Positions 1 to 5,762 of a stretch of 11,162 nt of DNA are shown here, one piece after another. Numbering within the stretch: the first letter of the stretch is position 1; every line of letters starts with the position of its first letter. The notes beneath the pieces were generated by a model. That model was not told the DNA's origin. It searched no databases and saw nothing but the letters and a program-made list of their open reading frames with translations. Position numbers and translations under genes: made by a program. Source of the DNA: Pseudomonadota bacterium (GTDB lineage: Bacteria > Pseudomonadota > Alphaproteobacteria > Rickettsiales > SXRF01); NCBI GenBank assembly GCA_028873275.1, contig JAGWLJ010000022.1:1-11162 (forward strand), written 5' to 3'.

Positions 1-16
1 TTATCGCCTGTTCGAT

Positions 17-31
17 TTAATATTTGATTAA
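17..31. promoter_or_regulatory. CtrA-like box, TTAA-N7-TTAA
   Basis: TTAA at 17-20 and TTAA at 28-31 are separated by exactly seven bases, which is the full CtrA site consensus of alphaproteobacteria. It lies about 100 bases before the ATG of the PAS protein gene. CtrA commonly controls motility and cell-cycle genes. The stretch is AT-rich, so a chance match is quite possible; the assignment is an inference from motif and position only. Confidence 0.35.
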
Positions 32-32
32 A

Positions 33-70
33 CGGCGGTTTAAAGGCGCAATCGCAGGCGGAAACCGCCG
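33..70. repeat. Inverted repeat in the leader of the PAS gene
   Basis: The arms CGGCGGTTT (33-41) and AAACCGCCG (62-70) are a perfect 9-bp inverted repeat with a 20-base spacer. It sits between the CtrA-like box and the start codon at 129. It could be a leader hairpin in the PAS transcript or the remains of a terminator of an upstream gene; neither arm is followed by a T-run, so a terminator is less likely. Confidence 0.5.
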
Positions 71-128
71 ATTTAACGCTAATTTTACTATTTCCGCTCT
101 AGGCTGGCTTTCCACCTCTGCGTCCGCC

Positions 129-572
129 ATGTCCGAGCATCTTGAGAAAAGACTCCACCAGCGCCTGCAATCCTATTGGCATTCGCTGCGCGGCGAGCGC
201 CCGTTTCCGGCGGAGGGCGACATCAACCTCGCCGACATCGCCGATATCCTGCCGTCCTGCTTCATGGTCAGCGTTTCCGATGTCGGGCAGCACGGCTACC
301 GTTATGATTACCTGGGCAAAGACCTCATGGAGGCGTATGGCGAGGAGATGTTCAACCCCGACATCGCCGGCCGCCTGATTTCCCCCACCGATCACGGCCC
401 GATGCTGGAAGGCTTCCGCCAGGTCATCGACCGCAAACAGCCGGTGATCTACGAGGCCGAGTTCATCAACCGCAACCAGCTCACCATCAAATACCGCGCC
501 TGCCTGCTCCCGCTGGGCCAGGAGGAAAAGGTTTCCCATATCCTGGGGTGCATGCGGTGGGGGGTGTATTAA
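129..572 (+). CDS. Small PAS-domain protein (PF07310-like)
   Basis: This 147-residue protein has the layout of the small single-domain PAS proteins of alphaproteobacteria. A helical N-terminus (LEKRLHQRLQSYWHSLRG) is followed by a conserved acidic start of the fold (DINLADIADILPSCFMVSV), a RYDYLGKDLMEAYG segment, and a C-terminal beta stretch ending LGCMRWGVY. No output domain, signal peptide or membrane segment is seen, so it is probably a cytosolic sensor or adaptor; ligand and partner are unknown. I chose the ATG at 129 because the frame upstream opens only with TTG at 24 and runs through a hairpin and a CtrA-like box, and because family similarity begins near this Met. No clear Shine-Dalgarno precedes either start. 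It converges on tRNA-Pro and is not part of the flagellar operon. The PAS fold is fairly sure; the role is unknown. Confidence 0.75.
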   Translation: MSEHLEKRLHQRLQSYWHSLRGERPFPAEGDINLADIADILPSCFMVSVSDVGQHGYRYDYLGKDLMEAYGEEMFNPDIAGRLISPTDHGPMLEGFRQVIDRKQPVIYEAEFINRNQLTIKYRACLLPLGQEEKVSHILGCMRWGVY

Positions 573-610
573 GATAGACGTAATACATACAGCCCTCCTT
601 CGCCTCCGCT

Positions 611-688
611 TACGCTTCGGCTTCGTAGCGCACCCTACGCCTAAGGTCGCCTTCAGATGGCTTCGCCATCCGAAGCCGAAGGCGTAGG
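611..688. repeat. Nested palindromic (REP-like) element between convergent genes
   Basis: Several inverted repeats overlap here. CTTCGGCTTCG (615-625) is the exact reverse complement of 671-681. CCTACGCC (634-641) matches GGCGTAGG (681-688). A small hairpin GATGGC-ttc-GCCATC occupies 656-670. CGTAG/CTACG (624-628/635-639) gives a further option. The first two pairings cannot form together without a pseudoknot. It lies between the end of the PAS gene and the 3' end of tRNA-Pro, where a bidirectional terminator could act, but no T-tract follows either way. A REP-like mobile or dispersed repeat is the alternative. The rest of 573-689 shows nothing else. Confidence 0.55.
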
Positions 689-689
689 A

Positions 690-766
690 TGGTCGGAGTG
701 AGAGGATTCGAACCTCCGGCCCCTACGTCCCGAACGTAGTGCTCTACCAGGCTGAGCTACACTCCG
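690..766 (-). tRNA. tRNA-Pro (anticodon CGG)
   Basis: The minus strand folds into a complete 77-base tRNA. The acceptor stem is CGGAGTG (766-760) pairing with CACTCCG (700-694), followed by discriminator A and an encoded CCA (692-690). The anticodon stem CTACG/CGTAG encloses the loop TTCGGGA, so the anticodon is CGG (732-730), reading the proline codon CCG. The D arm contains AGCCTGGTAGAGC and the T arm GGTTCGAATCC. It lies downstream of ispB on the same strand, separated by a long palindrome. The 3' end of the tRNA is not duplicated elsewhere in the window, so there is no sign that it serves as an integration site here. Confidence 0.97.
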
Positions 767-781
767 AAAACGCTGCGACGC

Positions 782-899
782 TTTAACACCAGGCCGGGCA
801 AACGCTTTGTTCCCTGCGCTTCCGCTGCTCACGTACTCAAACGTACGCTGCGCTGCGGTTCTCGGAAACTTCGCTTTTTGCCTGCGGCCTGACGTTAAA
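782..899. repeat. Long imperfect palindrome (~118 bases) between ispB and tRNA-Pro
   Basis: The two halves pair in register over almost the whole element: TTTAAC/GTTAAA (782-787/894-899), CAGGCCG/CGGCCTG (790-796/885-891), GGCAAA/TTTGCC (797-802/877-882), GC/GC (804-805/873-874), GTTCC against GGAAAC with one bulge (809-813/864-869), CCGC/GCGG (822-825/855-858) and CGTAC/GTACG (832-836/843-847) around the loop TCAAAC. It lies 15 bases before the tRNA 5' end and 66 bases after the ispB stop. It could terminate or process the ispB transcript, or be a dispersed repeat or a small non-autonomous element. The remaining 900-965 holds only a 5-bp hairpin (938-950). Confidence 0.65.
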
Positions 900-965
900 T
901 CGCCACAGCTATTCTTTCAGCGGATTGCCCTTATAGCCCGTTAAAAACGGCGGCGCAATAGCGTT

Positions 966-1973
966 TCAATAGCTGCGGGCGGCGCAGAAATCGACGATAT
1001 CCAGCATGGCGGCCCGGGCCGGGCCGGCGGCGAAGCCGGAAAGCGACTGGCGGGCCTTGTGGCAGTATTCCCCGGCCAAGGCGATGGTGCGGGCGATGGC
1101 GTCGTGCTTCTGCAGGCAGCGCTGGGCGGTGGCCAGGTCATTCGGTTCCTGCTCGCGGCTGCCCAGCGTGCGCTGCCAGAAGGCTTTTTCTTCCGGGTTT
1201 CCATCGCCGTAGGCGAGAATGACGGGCAGGGTGATCTTGCCCTCGCGGAAGTCGTCGCCCACGGTTTTGCCCAGCTTCACCTGGTTGGCAGCGTAATCCA
1301 GCGCGTCGTCGATCAGCTGGAAGGCCATGCCGATATGGCTGCCGAATTCGCGCAGCGGCGTTTCCCGCGCGTCTGTCCCGGCCACGACTGCGCCCAATTC
1401 GCAGGCGGCGGAGAACAGTACGGCGGTTTTGGCGGAGATAACTTCGAGATAGGTGGCGATGGCAGTGGCGGGTTCGCCTTCGGTCATCATCTGCAGCAGC
1501 TCGCCGCGGGCGATGATGGCGGCGGCGTCCGAAAGGATCTTCAGCGATTTCAGCGAGCCGTCGCCCACCATCAGCTGGAAGGCCTGGCCGAGCAGGAAAT
1601 CGCCGACGAGGATGCTGGCCTTATTGCCGAAGGTGGCGTTGGCGGTGGCCAAGCCACGGCGCAGCCTACTTTCGTCGACCACGTCGTCATGCAGCAGCGT
1701 AGCAGTGTGGATGAATTCAACGGCGCCGGCAAGCCGGATATGCCGCTCTCCCGTATAGCCGCAGAGCTGCGCCGATATCAGCAGCAGGGCGGGACGGATG
1801 CGCTTGCCGCCGGAGGCGATGATGTGCTGCGCCACGCCATGAATCAGCGGGATCTCCTCGCGCACGCGGCCGAGAATGAGGTCGTCGACGCGCCTGAGGT
1901 CGCTCTGGACGAGGCCGTAGAGCGCGTCCAGCGACGCAGTGTTGGCTTGTTTTAAGGCGGCCTGCGAGGTCAT
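966..1973 (-). CDS. ispB: Polyprenyl (octaprenyl/decaprenyl-type) diphosphate synthase
   Basis: This trans-prenyltransferase of 335 residues adds isopentenyl diphosphate units to an allylic primer to make the long isoprenoid tail of ubiquinone. The usual family signs are present in order: GGKRIRP (55-61), the first aspartate-rich motif DDVVD (96-100) within LLHDDVVDESRLRRG, and the second motif QLIDDALDY (219-227), followed by KLGKTVGDDFREGKITLP. The length is normal for long-chain synthases (about 320-340). The bulky residues before the first DDxxD (HTATLLH) and the chain length suggest a C40-C50 product, but the exact length cannot be read from sequence. The ATG at 1973 lacks a clear Shine-Dalgarno. 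It lies 45 bases after the FliK-like gene on the same strand; the flagellar neighbour is probably accidental, since quinone synthesis has no known link to hook length. Confidence 0.93.
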   Translation of the reverse strand: MTSQAALKQANTASLDALYGLVQSDLRRVDDLILGRVREEIPLIHGVAQHIIASGGKRIRPALLLISAQLCGYTGERHIRLAGAVEFIHTATLLHDDVVDESRLRRGLATANATFGNKASILVGDFLLGQAFQLMVGDGSLKSLKILSDAAAIIARGELLQMMTEGEPATAIATYLEVISAKTAVLFSAACELGAVVAGTDARETPLREFGSHIGMAFQLIDDALDYAANQVKLGKTVGDDFREGKITLPVILAYGDGNPEEKAFWQRTLGSREQEPNDLATAQRCLQKHDAIARTIALAGEYCHKARQSLSGFAAGPARAAMLDIVDFCAARSY

Positions 1974-2018
1974 AAGGCCGTTTTTAAGAGCAATTCGCTA
2001 AAAAATACAGAGGAAAGA

Positions 2019-3839
2019 TCAGGCGGTCACCGGGCCCTCGCCGCGCGCCAGCTCCTGCATGGGGTTAACCGGAAAGTCACGCACGGCCTGGAAGGAGAGG
2101 CTGCCCCTGTAGCCGGTCAGCTCGCCGGCGCTGTTATACAGCTGAAGGATATCCTGTTGGATTTCCTGTGATAGCGGGCGCAGGCTACGGATGACCATGT
2201 CGAACTGCACCTCGCGGTCGCGGCGGCGCACGAAGCCGTCCATCTGCATCTCGCCCAGCTGGGTAAGATCCACTTCGACGATGAAGCGGGTGTCGTCGTT
2301 CTTTTTGCCCGGCGCGTTCCCGTCCTGCTGCCTGCGGTCGCGTTTGACGAAGAGGCGTGTCTGATGCATCTCGCCCTCCACCGCCACCGGAAAGAACAGC
2401 GCCTGCCAGCGGCCGGGCGGCGCGTCCGCATACTGGCGGGCCAGTTGCTGGAATTCCGCTTCAGCCCTGCGCAGCAGCGGCCCATGCCCTTCATCCTGAA
2501 GCCATGCGCTGTTGCTTTGTCCGAGCCAGTTCCTGAAATCGCCTCCGCGCAGGGCTGACAGGAAAAACATCAGTCCGCTTGAGACGCCGGGCGGTGCGAC
2601 TGAAGGAGACATGGTGGCCATTGGCAGCGCCGTGGGGAGATGGTTCTGTATGGCATAAAGCGGTGGGACGCTGTGGCTTGCCAGCAGGTCGACAATCTGC
2701 TGCAGCGAATTCCATTGCTGCGCCAGCTCCAGCAGCGGCGCTGGTGAGGCGGCGCGGGCAGATGTGGCCGCAGCCTCAGGCGTGTCGATGCGGGCAATCT
2801 CGAACATGGCTGTGCTGCCTACCGGCAGGCGGATATCGGCAGGCAGGCGCAGCATTCCCATCGGCGTCTGGGCGATGGCCTCGCCGGAAGGCTCGGCGCC
2901 TATGACGGCGGCCACGAGGGTCTGCCCCACCGAGGGAGCAGGCATTTGCTGCATGGTCGGCGCGGGATAGATTACTGTAGTCGTTGTGGGCGCCGCCGGT
3001 GCCGGCGATTGCGGCAGCGGAATTGGCGGATTAGGGGAAGATGGCATAGAAACGGGTGGAACAGGCGCGGTGGGTAGGGTTGCCGGCGCTATTTCCGTTT
3101 GCAGAGCGGGAGCCTGAGCTGCGGGTACGGTGCTGGCAGTTGCAACCGCCGGCGGCGCAGCGGCGGGAATATCCGTCGTGCGTGTGTAAACGGCATAAGA
3201 AGCTGCAGAAGTGGGATTAACGGCTTGCGTGGGAGATGCGGGAATCGGCGGCGCCACCAGCGCGGCGATTTCCTCCGGGATGGGGCTCGAGGGTGGAATA
3301 AGCGCGGTCAGCTTCAAGGCTAGCTGCGTGCCGGTCGGCAGGACGCTGGCATAGGGCACATTCGGCGCACCAATCACCATGGCGCTGACGGTGATGGACG
3401 GCTGCGGCGGCGGCATATTCGGGGCGGCGGCCTGCGTTGCAGCCGCGGCAGCGGGAGAGGATGCCTGCGCCAGATGATCACTGACGATGATTTCCGGCTG
3501 GTTAGCGAAGGCCGACAGGGTTTGCGCCACTTCGGGCGGCTGGCCGTCAATCGAAAGGATATGCGCCAGCGGTTGGCCGCCGGTATTCTCGACGCGCAGC
3601 ACCACTTCGCTGCCGATGCGCAGGAAAAAATTGCTGGCAAAGGCGATGTCGCCTGAATCGGTGCGCAGGATGGGGTTGCCGCCTGCGTCGCGGTTGATGA
3701 TGAAGCCGGTGAGGATGGTGCCGGGCGTGAGTTTTGCCAAGGCGCTCGCCTGCCCGCCAGCGCCTGCTGCCACCGGCGAGGCCTGCACGCCCGGCGTCGC
3801 CGGGGTGGGGAGGATGGTGACTACGCGGAGGTCATCCAT
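2019..3839 (-). CDS. FliK-like protein, Pro/Ala-rich, probable flagellar hook-length control
   Basis: This predicted protein of 606 residues has three parts. Residues about 35-120 form a small beta-rich segment (GTILTGFIINRDAGGNPIL through FLRIGSEVVLRVENTGG). Residues about 125-330 are a low-complexity stretch dominated by Pro, Ala, Thr and Ser. The C-terminal 130 residues (from GRWQALFFPV at 476) are globular and include DLTQLGEMQMDGFVRR, which resembles the P/L-x-x-LG-x-V/M signature of the FliK C-terminal domain (PF02120). FliK proteins measure the growing hook with a long flexible N-terminal part and switch export specificity with the C-terminal domain, and this layout fits. The place directly after flhF-flhG supports a flagellar role. 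No signal peptide is seen, as expected for a type III export substrate. The only start is the ATG at 3839, with no recognisable Shine-Dalgarno, right after a repeat hairpin. The family call is tentative. Confidence 0.6.
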   Translation of the reverse strand: MDDLRVVTILPTPATPGVQASPVAAGAGGQASALAKLTPGTILTGFIINRDAGGNPILRTDSGDIAFASNFFLRIGSEVVLRVENTGGQPLAHILSIDGQPPEVAQTLSAFANQPEIIVSDHLAQASSPAAAAATQAAAPNMPPPQPSITVSAMVIGAPNVPYASVLPTGTQLALKLTALIPPSSPIPEEIAALVAPPIPASPTQAVNPTSAASYAVYTRTTDIPAAAPPAVATASTVPAAQAPALQTEIAPATLPTAPVPPVSMPSSPNPPIPLPQSPAPAAPTTTTVIYPAPTMQQMPAPSVGQTLVAAVIGAEPSGEAIAQTPMGMLRLPADIRLPVGSTAMFEIARIDTPEAAATSARAASPAPLLELAQQWNSLQQIVDLLASHSVPPLYAIQNHLPTALPMATMSPSVAPPGVSSGLMFFLSALRGGDFRNWLGQSNSAWLQDEGHGPLLRRAEAEFQQLARQYADAPPGRWQALFFPVAVEGEMHQTRLFVKRDRRQQDGNAPGKKNDDTRFIVEVDLTQLGEMQMDGFVRRRDREVQFDMVIRSLRPLSQEIQQDILQLYNSAGELTGYRGSLSFQAVRDFPVNPMQELARGEGPVTA

Positions 3840-3849
3840 CGGGCAAAAC

Positions 3850-3904
3850 GTACTCGGTACTCAGTACACGGTACTCGGTGAAAGAAGCCGAGTACGGAGT
3901 ACCG
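3850..3904. repeat. GTACTC-word stem-loop at the flhG/fliK-like junction
   Basis: GTACTC occurs at 3850-3855, 3857-3862 and 3871-3876, and its complement GAGTAC at 3890-3895 and 3897-3902. GTACTCGG (3871-3878) pairs perfectly with CCGAGTAC (3888-3895) around a 9-base loop. CGGTACTC (3855-3862) pairs perfectly with GAGTACCG (3897-3904) outside it. The element almost fills the 86-base gap between the flhG stop and the FliK-like ATG and would be transcribed. No T-tract follows. Confidence 0.75.
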
Positions 3905-3925
3905 TTTACCGAGCACGCCCTCATA

Positions 3926-4690
3926 TTACCGTTGCATCAGCTTGATCGAGAGCGCCGCCGCGTCGGTGGCGGCGGTGGAGTGGGGCGCTTTGATCAGCAG
4001 GGATTTCTGGCTGCGGATGGCGTCCTTCACCTTGTTGTCGCGGCGGATGATGCCCAGCAGCGGCGGCGAAATGTTGAGGAAATTGGTGCAGGCCTTGTTG
4101 AGCGCGTGGTAAGTGCCTTCGCCTTCCTTCTGCGTGGCGGCCTGATTGACGACGATGAAGGTTTCCGGCGCGTTCTTCCCCGAAAGGGCGATCTTGATGA
4201 AGGCATAGGCGTCGGTCAGCGAGGTTGGCTCGTCGGTGACGACGACGATGCAGCGCGCCGCCAGCGTGCTTAAATACTGCACGTGCTGCTCGATGCCGGC
4301 GCCGAGATCGATGATGACATGGTCGTAATTTTTCCTGATCTCGCCCAGCGCGCCGGCGATGGCTTCCAGTTTTTCGACCGGCAACGCCGCCAGCGAGGCC
4401 GAGCCGGAGCGACCGGCGATGATGTCGAAACCGCCCTCGGCGTAAGGGGTGATAGCGTCCTTCAGCGTGTGGCGCCCGGAGATGACGCCGCTCAAGTCGC
4501 GGCTGGGCGTTAGGCCCAACTGCACATCGACGTTGGCCAGGCCAATATCGCCGTCGAACAAGAGCACCTGGCGGCCGGAGCGGGCGAAGAGCTGCGCCAG
4601 CGTCACCGCCAGCCAGGTCTTTCCGACGCCGCCCTTGCCGGAAGCGATGGCCAGAATATTGTTTTTTCTGTCGTTCATAATGCGGACCAT
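3926..4690 (-). CDS. flhG: MinD-like ATPase FlhG (FleN/YlxH), flagellar number control
   Basis: FlhG is a ParA/MinD-family ATPase that limits flagellar number and acts with the GTPase FlhF at the cell pole. The 254-residue protein has the deviant Walker A SGKGGVGKT (17-25), the switch I region FDGDIGLANVD (45-55) and the switch II region IIDLGAGIE (126-134), where DxGAGI is the form typical of FlhG. The N-terminus is only about ten residues before the first strand (MVRIMNDRKNN) and contains no DQAxxLR activation motif, which canonical FlhG uses to stimulate FlhF. The C-terminus is short, ending AALSIKLMQR, possibly an amphipathic membrane helix. The ATG at 4690 starts 3 bases after the flhF stop; an in-frame ATG at 4678 is an equally good start, and neither has a Shine-Dalgarno. 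A sigma54-type promoter lies just upstream inside flhF. Confidence 0.88.
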   Translation of the reverse strand: MVRIMNDRKNNILAIASGKGGVGKTWLAVTLAQLFARSGRQVLLFDGDIGLANVDVQLGLTPSRDLSGVISGRHTLKDAITPYAEGGFDIIAGRSGSASLAALPVEKLEAIAGALGEIRKNYDHVIIDLGAGIEQHVQYLSTLAARCIVVVTDEPTSLTDAYAFIKIALSGKNAPETFIVVNQAATQKEGEGTYHALNKACTNFLNISPPLLGIIRRDNKVKDAIRSQKSLLIKAPHSTAATDAAALSIKLMQR

Positions 4691-4693
4691 AAA

Positions 4694-5674
4694 TTATTGT
4701 TGATGCTTGAGCAACAGCCGTGCCAGCAATGCGCCGCTCACCGGTTGCAGTTTCTCGCGGATGGAAGAAGAATCGCTGACGTTGCAGAAGGCCAGTTCAT
4801 GCGCCGCCGCCGCCGCCAGCACGCCGCCGAAGCGCCGTGCCGTATCGCTGCGCGTGACCAGCAGCCGTTTGATGGGCATGGCCATGAACGGCTCGACCAT
4901 GTCAATCGCCTCCAGGGAATCGCCGCCGGCCGGCAACACCAGCACCGGCTCGATGCCGGGCAGCACGGCACAGGATTGCAGCTCCTTCATCTCGCCGGCG
5001 TCGTAGGGGTTGCAGCCGGCGGTGTCGATCAGCACCTGCCCGTGCGATGCTTTCAGGTGCTTTGCCAGCTCGGCGCGGCCGGCGGCGACGTGCAGCGTGA
5101 GCTTCAATATGTCGGTGAAGGCCTGCAACTGCTCGATGCCGCCGGCGCGCTTATTATCGGTGGTGATGACTGTCACCTCCTGATGGTTGAGCGCCAGACT
5201 GGCCGCCATCTTGGCGATGGTCAGCGTTTTGCCGATGCCAGGCGGACCGACTAGCATGAGCACATGCCGTACCTTGCTTTTGCTCTCCCTGATCGCCAGT
5301 GGGCTGAAGGCATAAAAGGCTTCAAGAGAATGCTCCAGCGCGGATCTGAGCGACCGCCCGGAAACTTCCTTCTGCAGCAGCTTGGCGATGAAGAGTTCGG
5401 GAAGGTTGTGAAAGCGCAGAGTTTCCTGCAACTGGAAACGGAGGGGTTCTGCGGCGAGTGGAGGACGGATAATAGATGACGAAGGAATTATTTTCTTTTC
5501 CTGCCGTCTGCCGCCATCCGTCATCGGCTCTTCTTCCACCGCCGCCGTGACCTTGACGCTTTTTCTTCCCCGTGCGGATTCCGAGGAGAGGATGATGGCG
5601 TCGTCGCCCAGGGCCTCGCGCACCAGCTTCATGGCGGCGGGCATGTCGGGCGCGGTGAAGGTGCGGAGTCTCAT
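4694..5674 (-). CDS. flhF: SRP-family GTPase FlhF, flagellar placement, degenerate G motifs
   Basis: FlhF recruits the first flagellar ring parts to the pole. From the ATG at 5674 the protein has 326 residues. The N-terminus MRLRTFTAPDMPAAMKLVREALGDDAIILSS is the standard FlhF B-domain opening, followed by a short linker. The G domain has P-loop GPPGIGKT (143-150), a changed DTxRxGAxEQL box (TDNKRAGGIEQL, 172-183), DTAG (217-220) and, at the TKxD position, TRSD (274-277). The C-terminal GQxVPxDL-type segment is reduced to SDSSSIREKLQPVSG. Nucleotide binding is likely but may be weak. The protein is shorter than most FlhF (about 380-450). A GTG at 5728 would add 18 residues (MGKRNLHIPTSLHRHIPL), but these are largely encoded by an 8-base tandem repeat and precede the conserved start. 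It lies 88 bases after flhA, and flhG follows after 3 bases. Confidence 0.85.
   Translation of the reverse strand: MRLRTFTAPDMPAAMKLVREALGDDAIILSSESARGRKSVKVTAAVEEEPMTDGGRRQEKKIIPSSSIIRPPLAAEPLRFQLQETLRFHNLPELFIAKLLQKEVSGRSLRSALEHSLEAFYAFSPLAIRESKSKVRHVLMLVGPPGIGKTLTIAKMAASLALNHQEVTVITTDNKRAGGIEQLQAFTDILKLTLHVAAGRAELAKHLKASHGQVLIDTAGCNPYDAGEMKELQSCAVLPGIEPVLVLPAGGDSLEAIDMVEPFMAMPIKRLLVTRSDTARRFGGVLAAAAAHELAFCNVSDSSSIREKLQPVSGALLARLLLKHQQ
4710..4725 (-). promoter_or_regulatory. Sigma54 -24/-12 promoter reading into flhG
   Basis: On the minus strand the sequence TGGCACGGCTGTTGCT runs from 4725 to 4710. It matches the sigma54 consensus TGGCAC-N5-TTGC(A/T) at every conserved position, with GG and GC exactly ten bases apart (GG 4724-4723, GC 4712-4711). 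Transcription would start near 4699, about 10 bases before the flhG ATG at 4690 or 21 before the one at 4678. It overlaps flhF codons for Leu-Ala-Arg-Leu-Leu-Leu, so a coding coincidence is possible. The sigma54 activator FlbD is encoded in the same gene run. No enhancer (FlbD ftr-type) site was identified. Confidence 0.6.
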
Positions 5675-5680
5675 GAGAGG

Positions 5681-5755
5681 GATGTGGCGATGTAAGGATG
5701 TGGGGATGTGGAGGTTTCTTTTTCCCACATCTTCTCATCTCCACATCCCCACATC
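5681..5755. repeat. GATGTGGN tandem repeat and 16-bp hairpin at the flhA/flhF junction
   Basis: Four copies of an 8-base unit, GATGTGGN with one variant, stand end to end at 5681-5712. The last two, GATGTGGGGATGTGGA (5697-5712), are perfectly complementary to 5740-5755, giving a 16-bp stem with a 27-base loop. The loop contains a further CCCACATC copy (5724-5731) that could pair alternatively. The element fills the gap between the flhA stop (5763-5765) and the flhF ATG (5674), and the possible flhF GTG at 5728 lies in the loop. Confidence 0.85.
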
Positions 5756-5762
5756 ATCCTCT

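Noticed and set aside
24..128. N-terminal extension of the PAS protein from TTG at 24
   Set aside because: The extension lacks family similarity, opens with a rare start codon and runs through a hairpin and a CtrA-like box; ATG at 129 fits better.
690..766. tRNA-Pro as an attachment site of an integrated element
   Set aside because: No second copy of the tRNA 3' end, no integrase gene and no mobile genes in the window.
938..950. CCGTT-aaa-AACGG hairpin as ispB terminator
   Set aside because: A 5-bp stem with no following T-tract on the minus strand.
938..960. Similarity of TTAAAAACGGCGGCGCAAT to the leader at 28-52
   Set aside because: Only short shared words with a gap; too little to call a repeat.
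1059..1955. 298-codon open frame on the + strand opposite ispB
   Set aside because: It mirrors the synthase gene, has a composition typical of an antisense frame in GC-rich DNA, and has no recognisable domain or ribosome site.
1974..2018. T-rich segment with small dyad (TTTTTA...TAAAAA) between the FliK-like gene and ispB as terminator or promoter
   Set aside because: The stem is weak and AT-only apart from three bases, the T-run comes before the stem in transcription direction, and no -35/-10 pair with correct spacing is seen.
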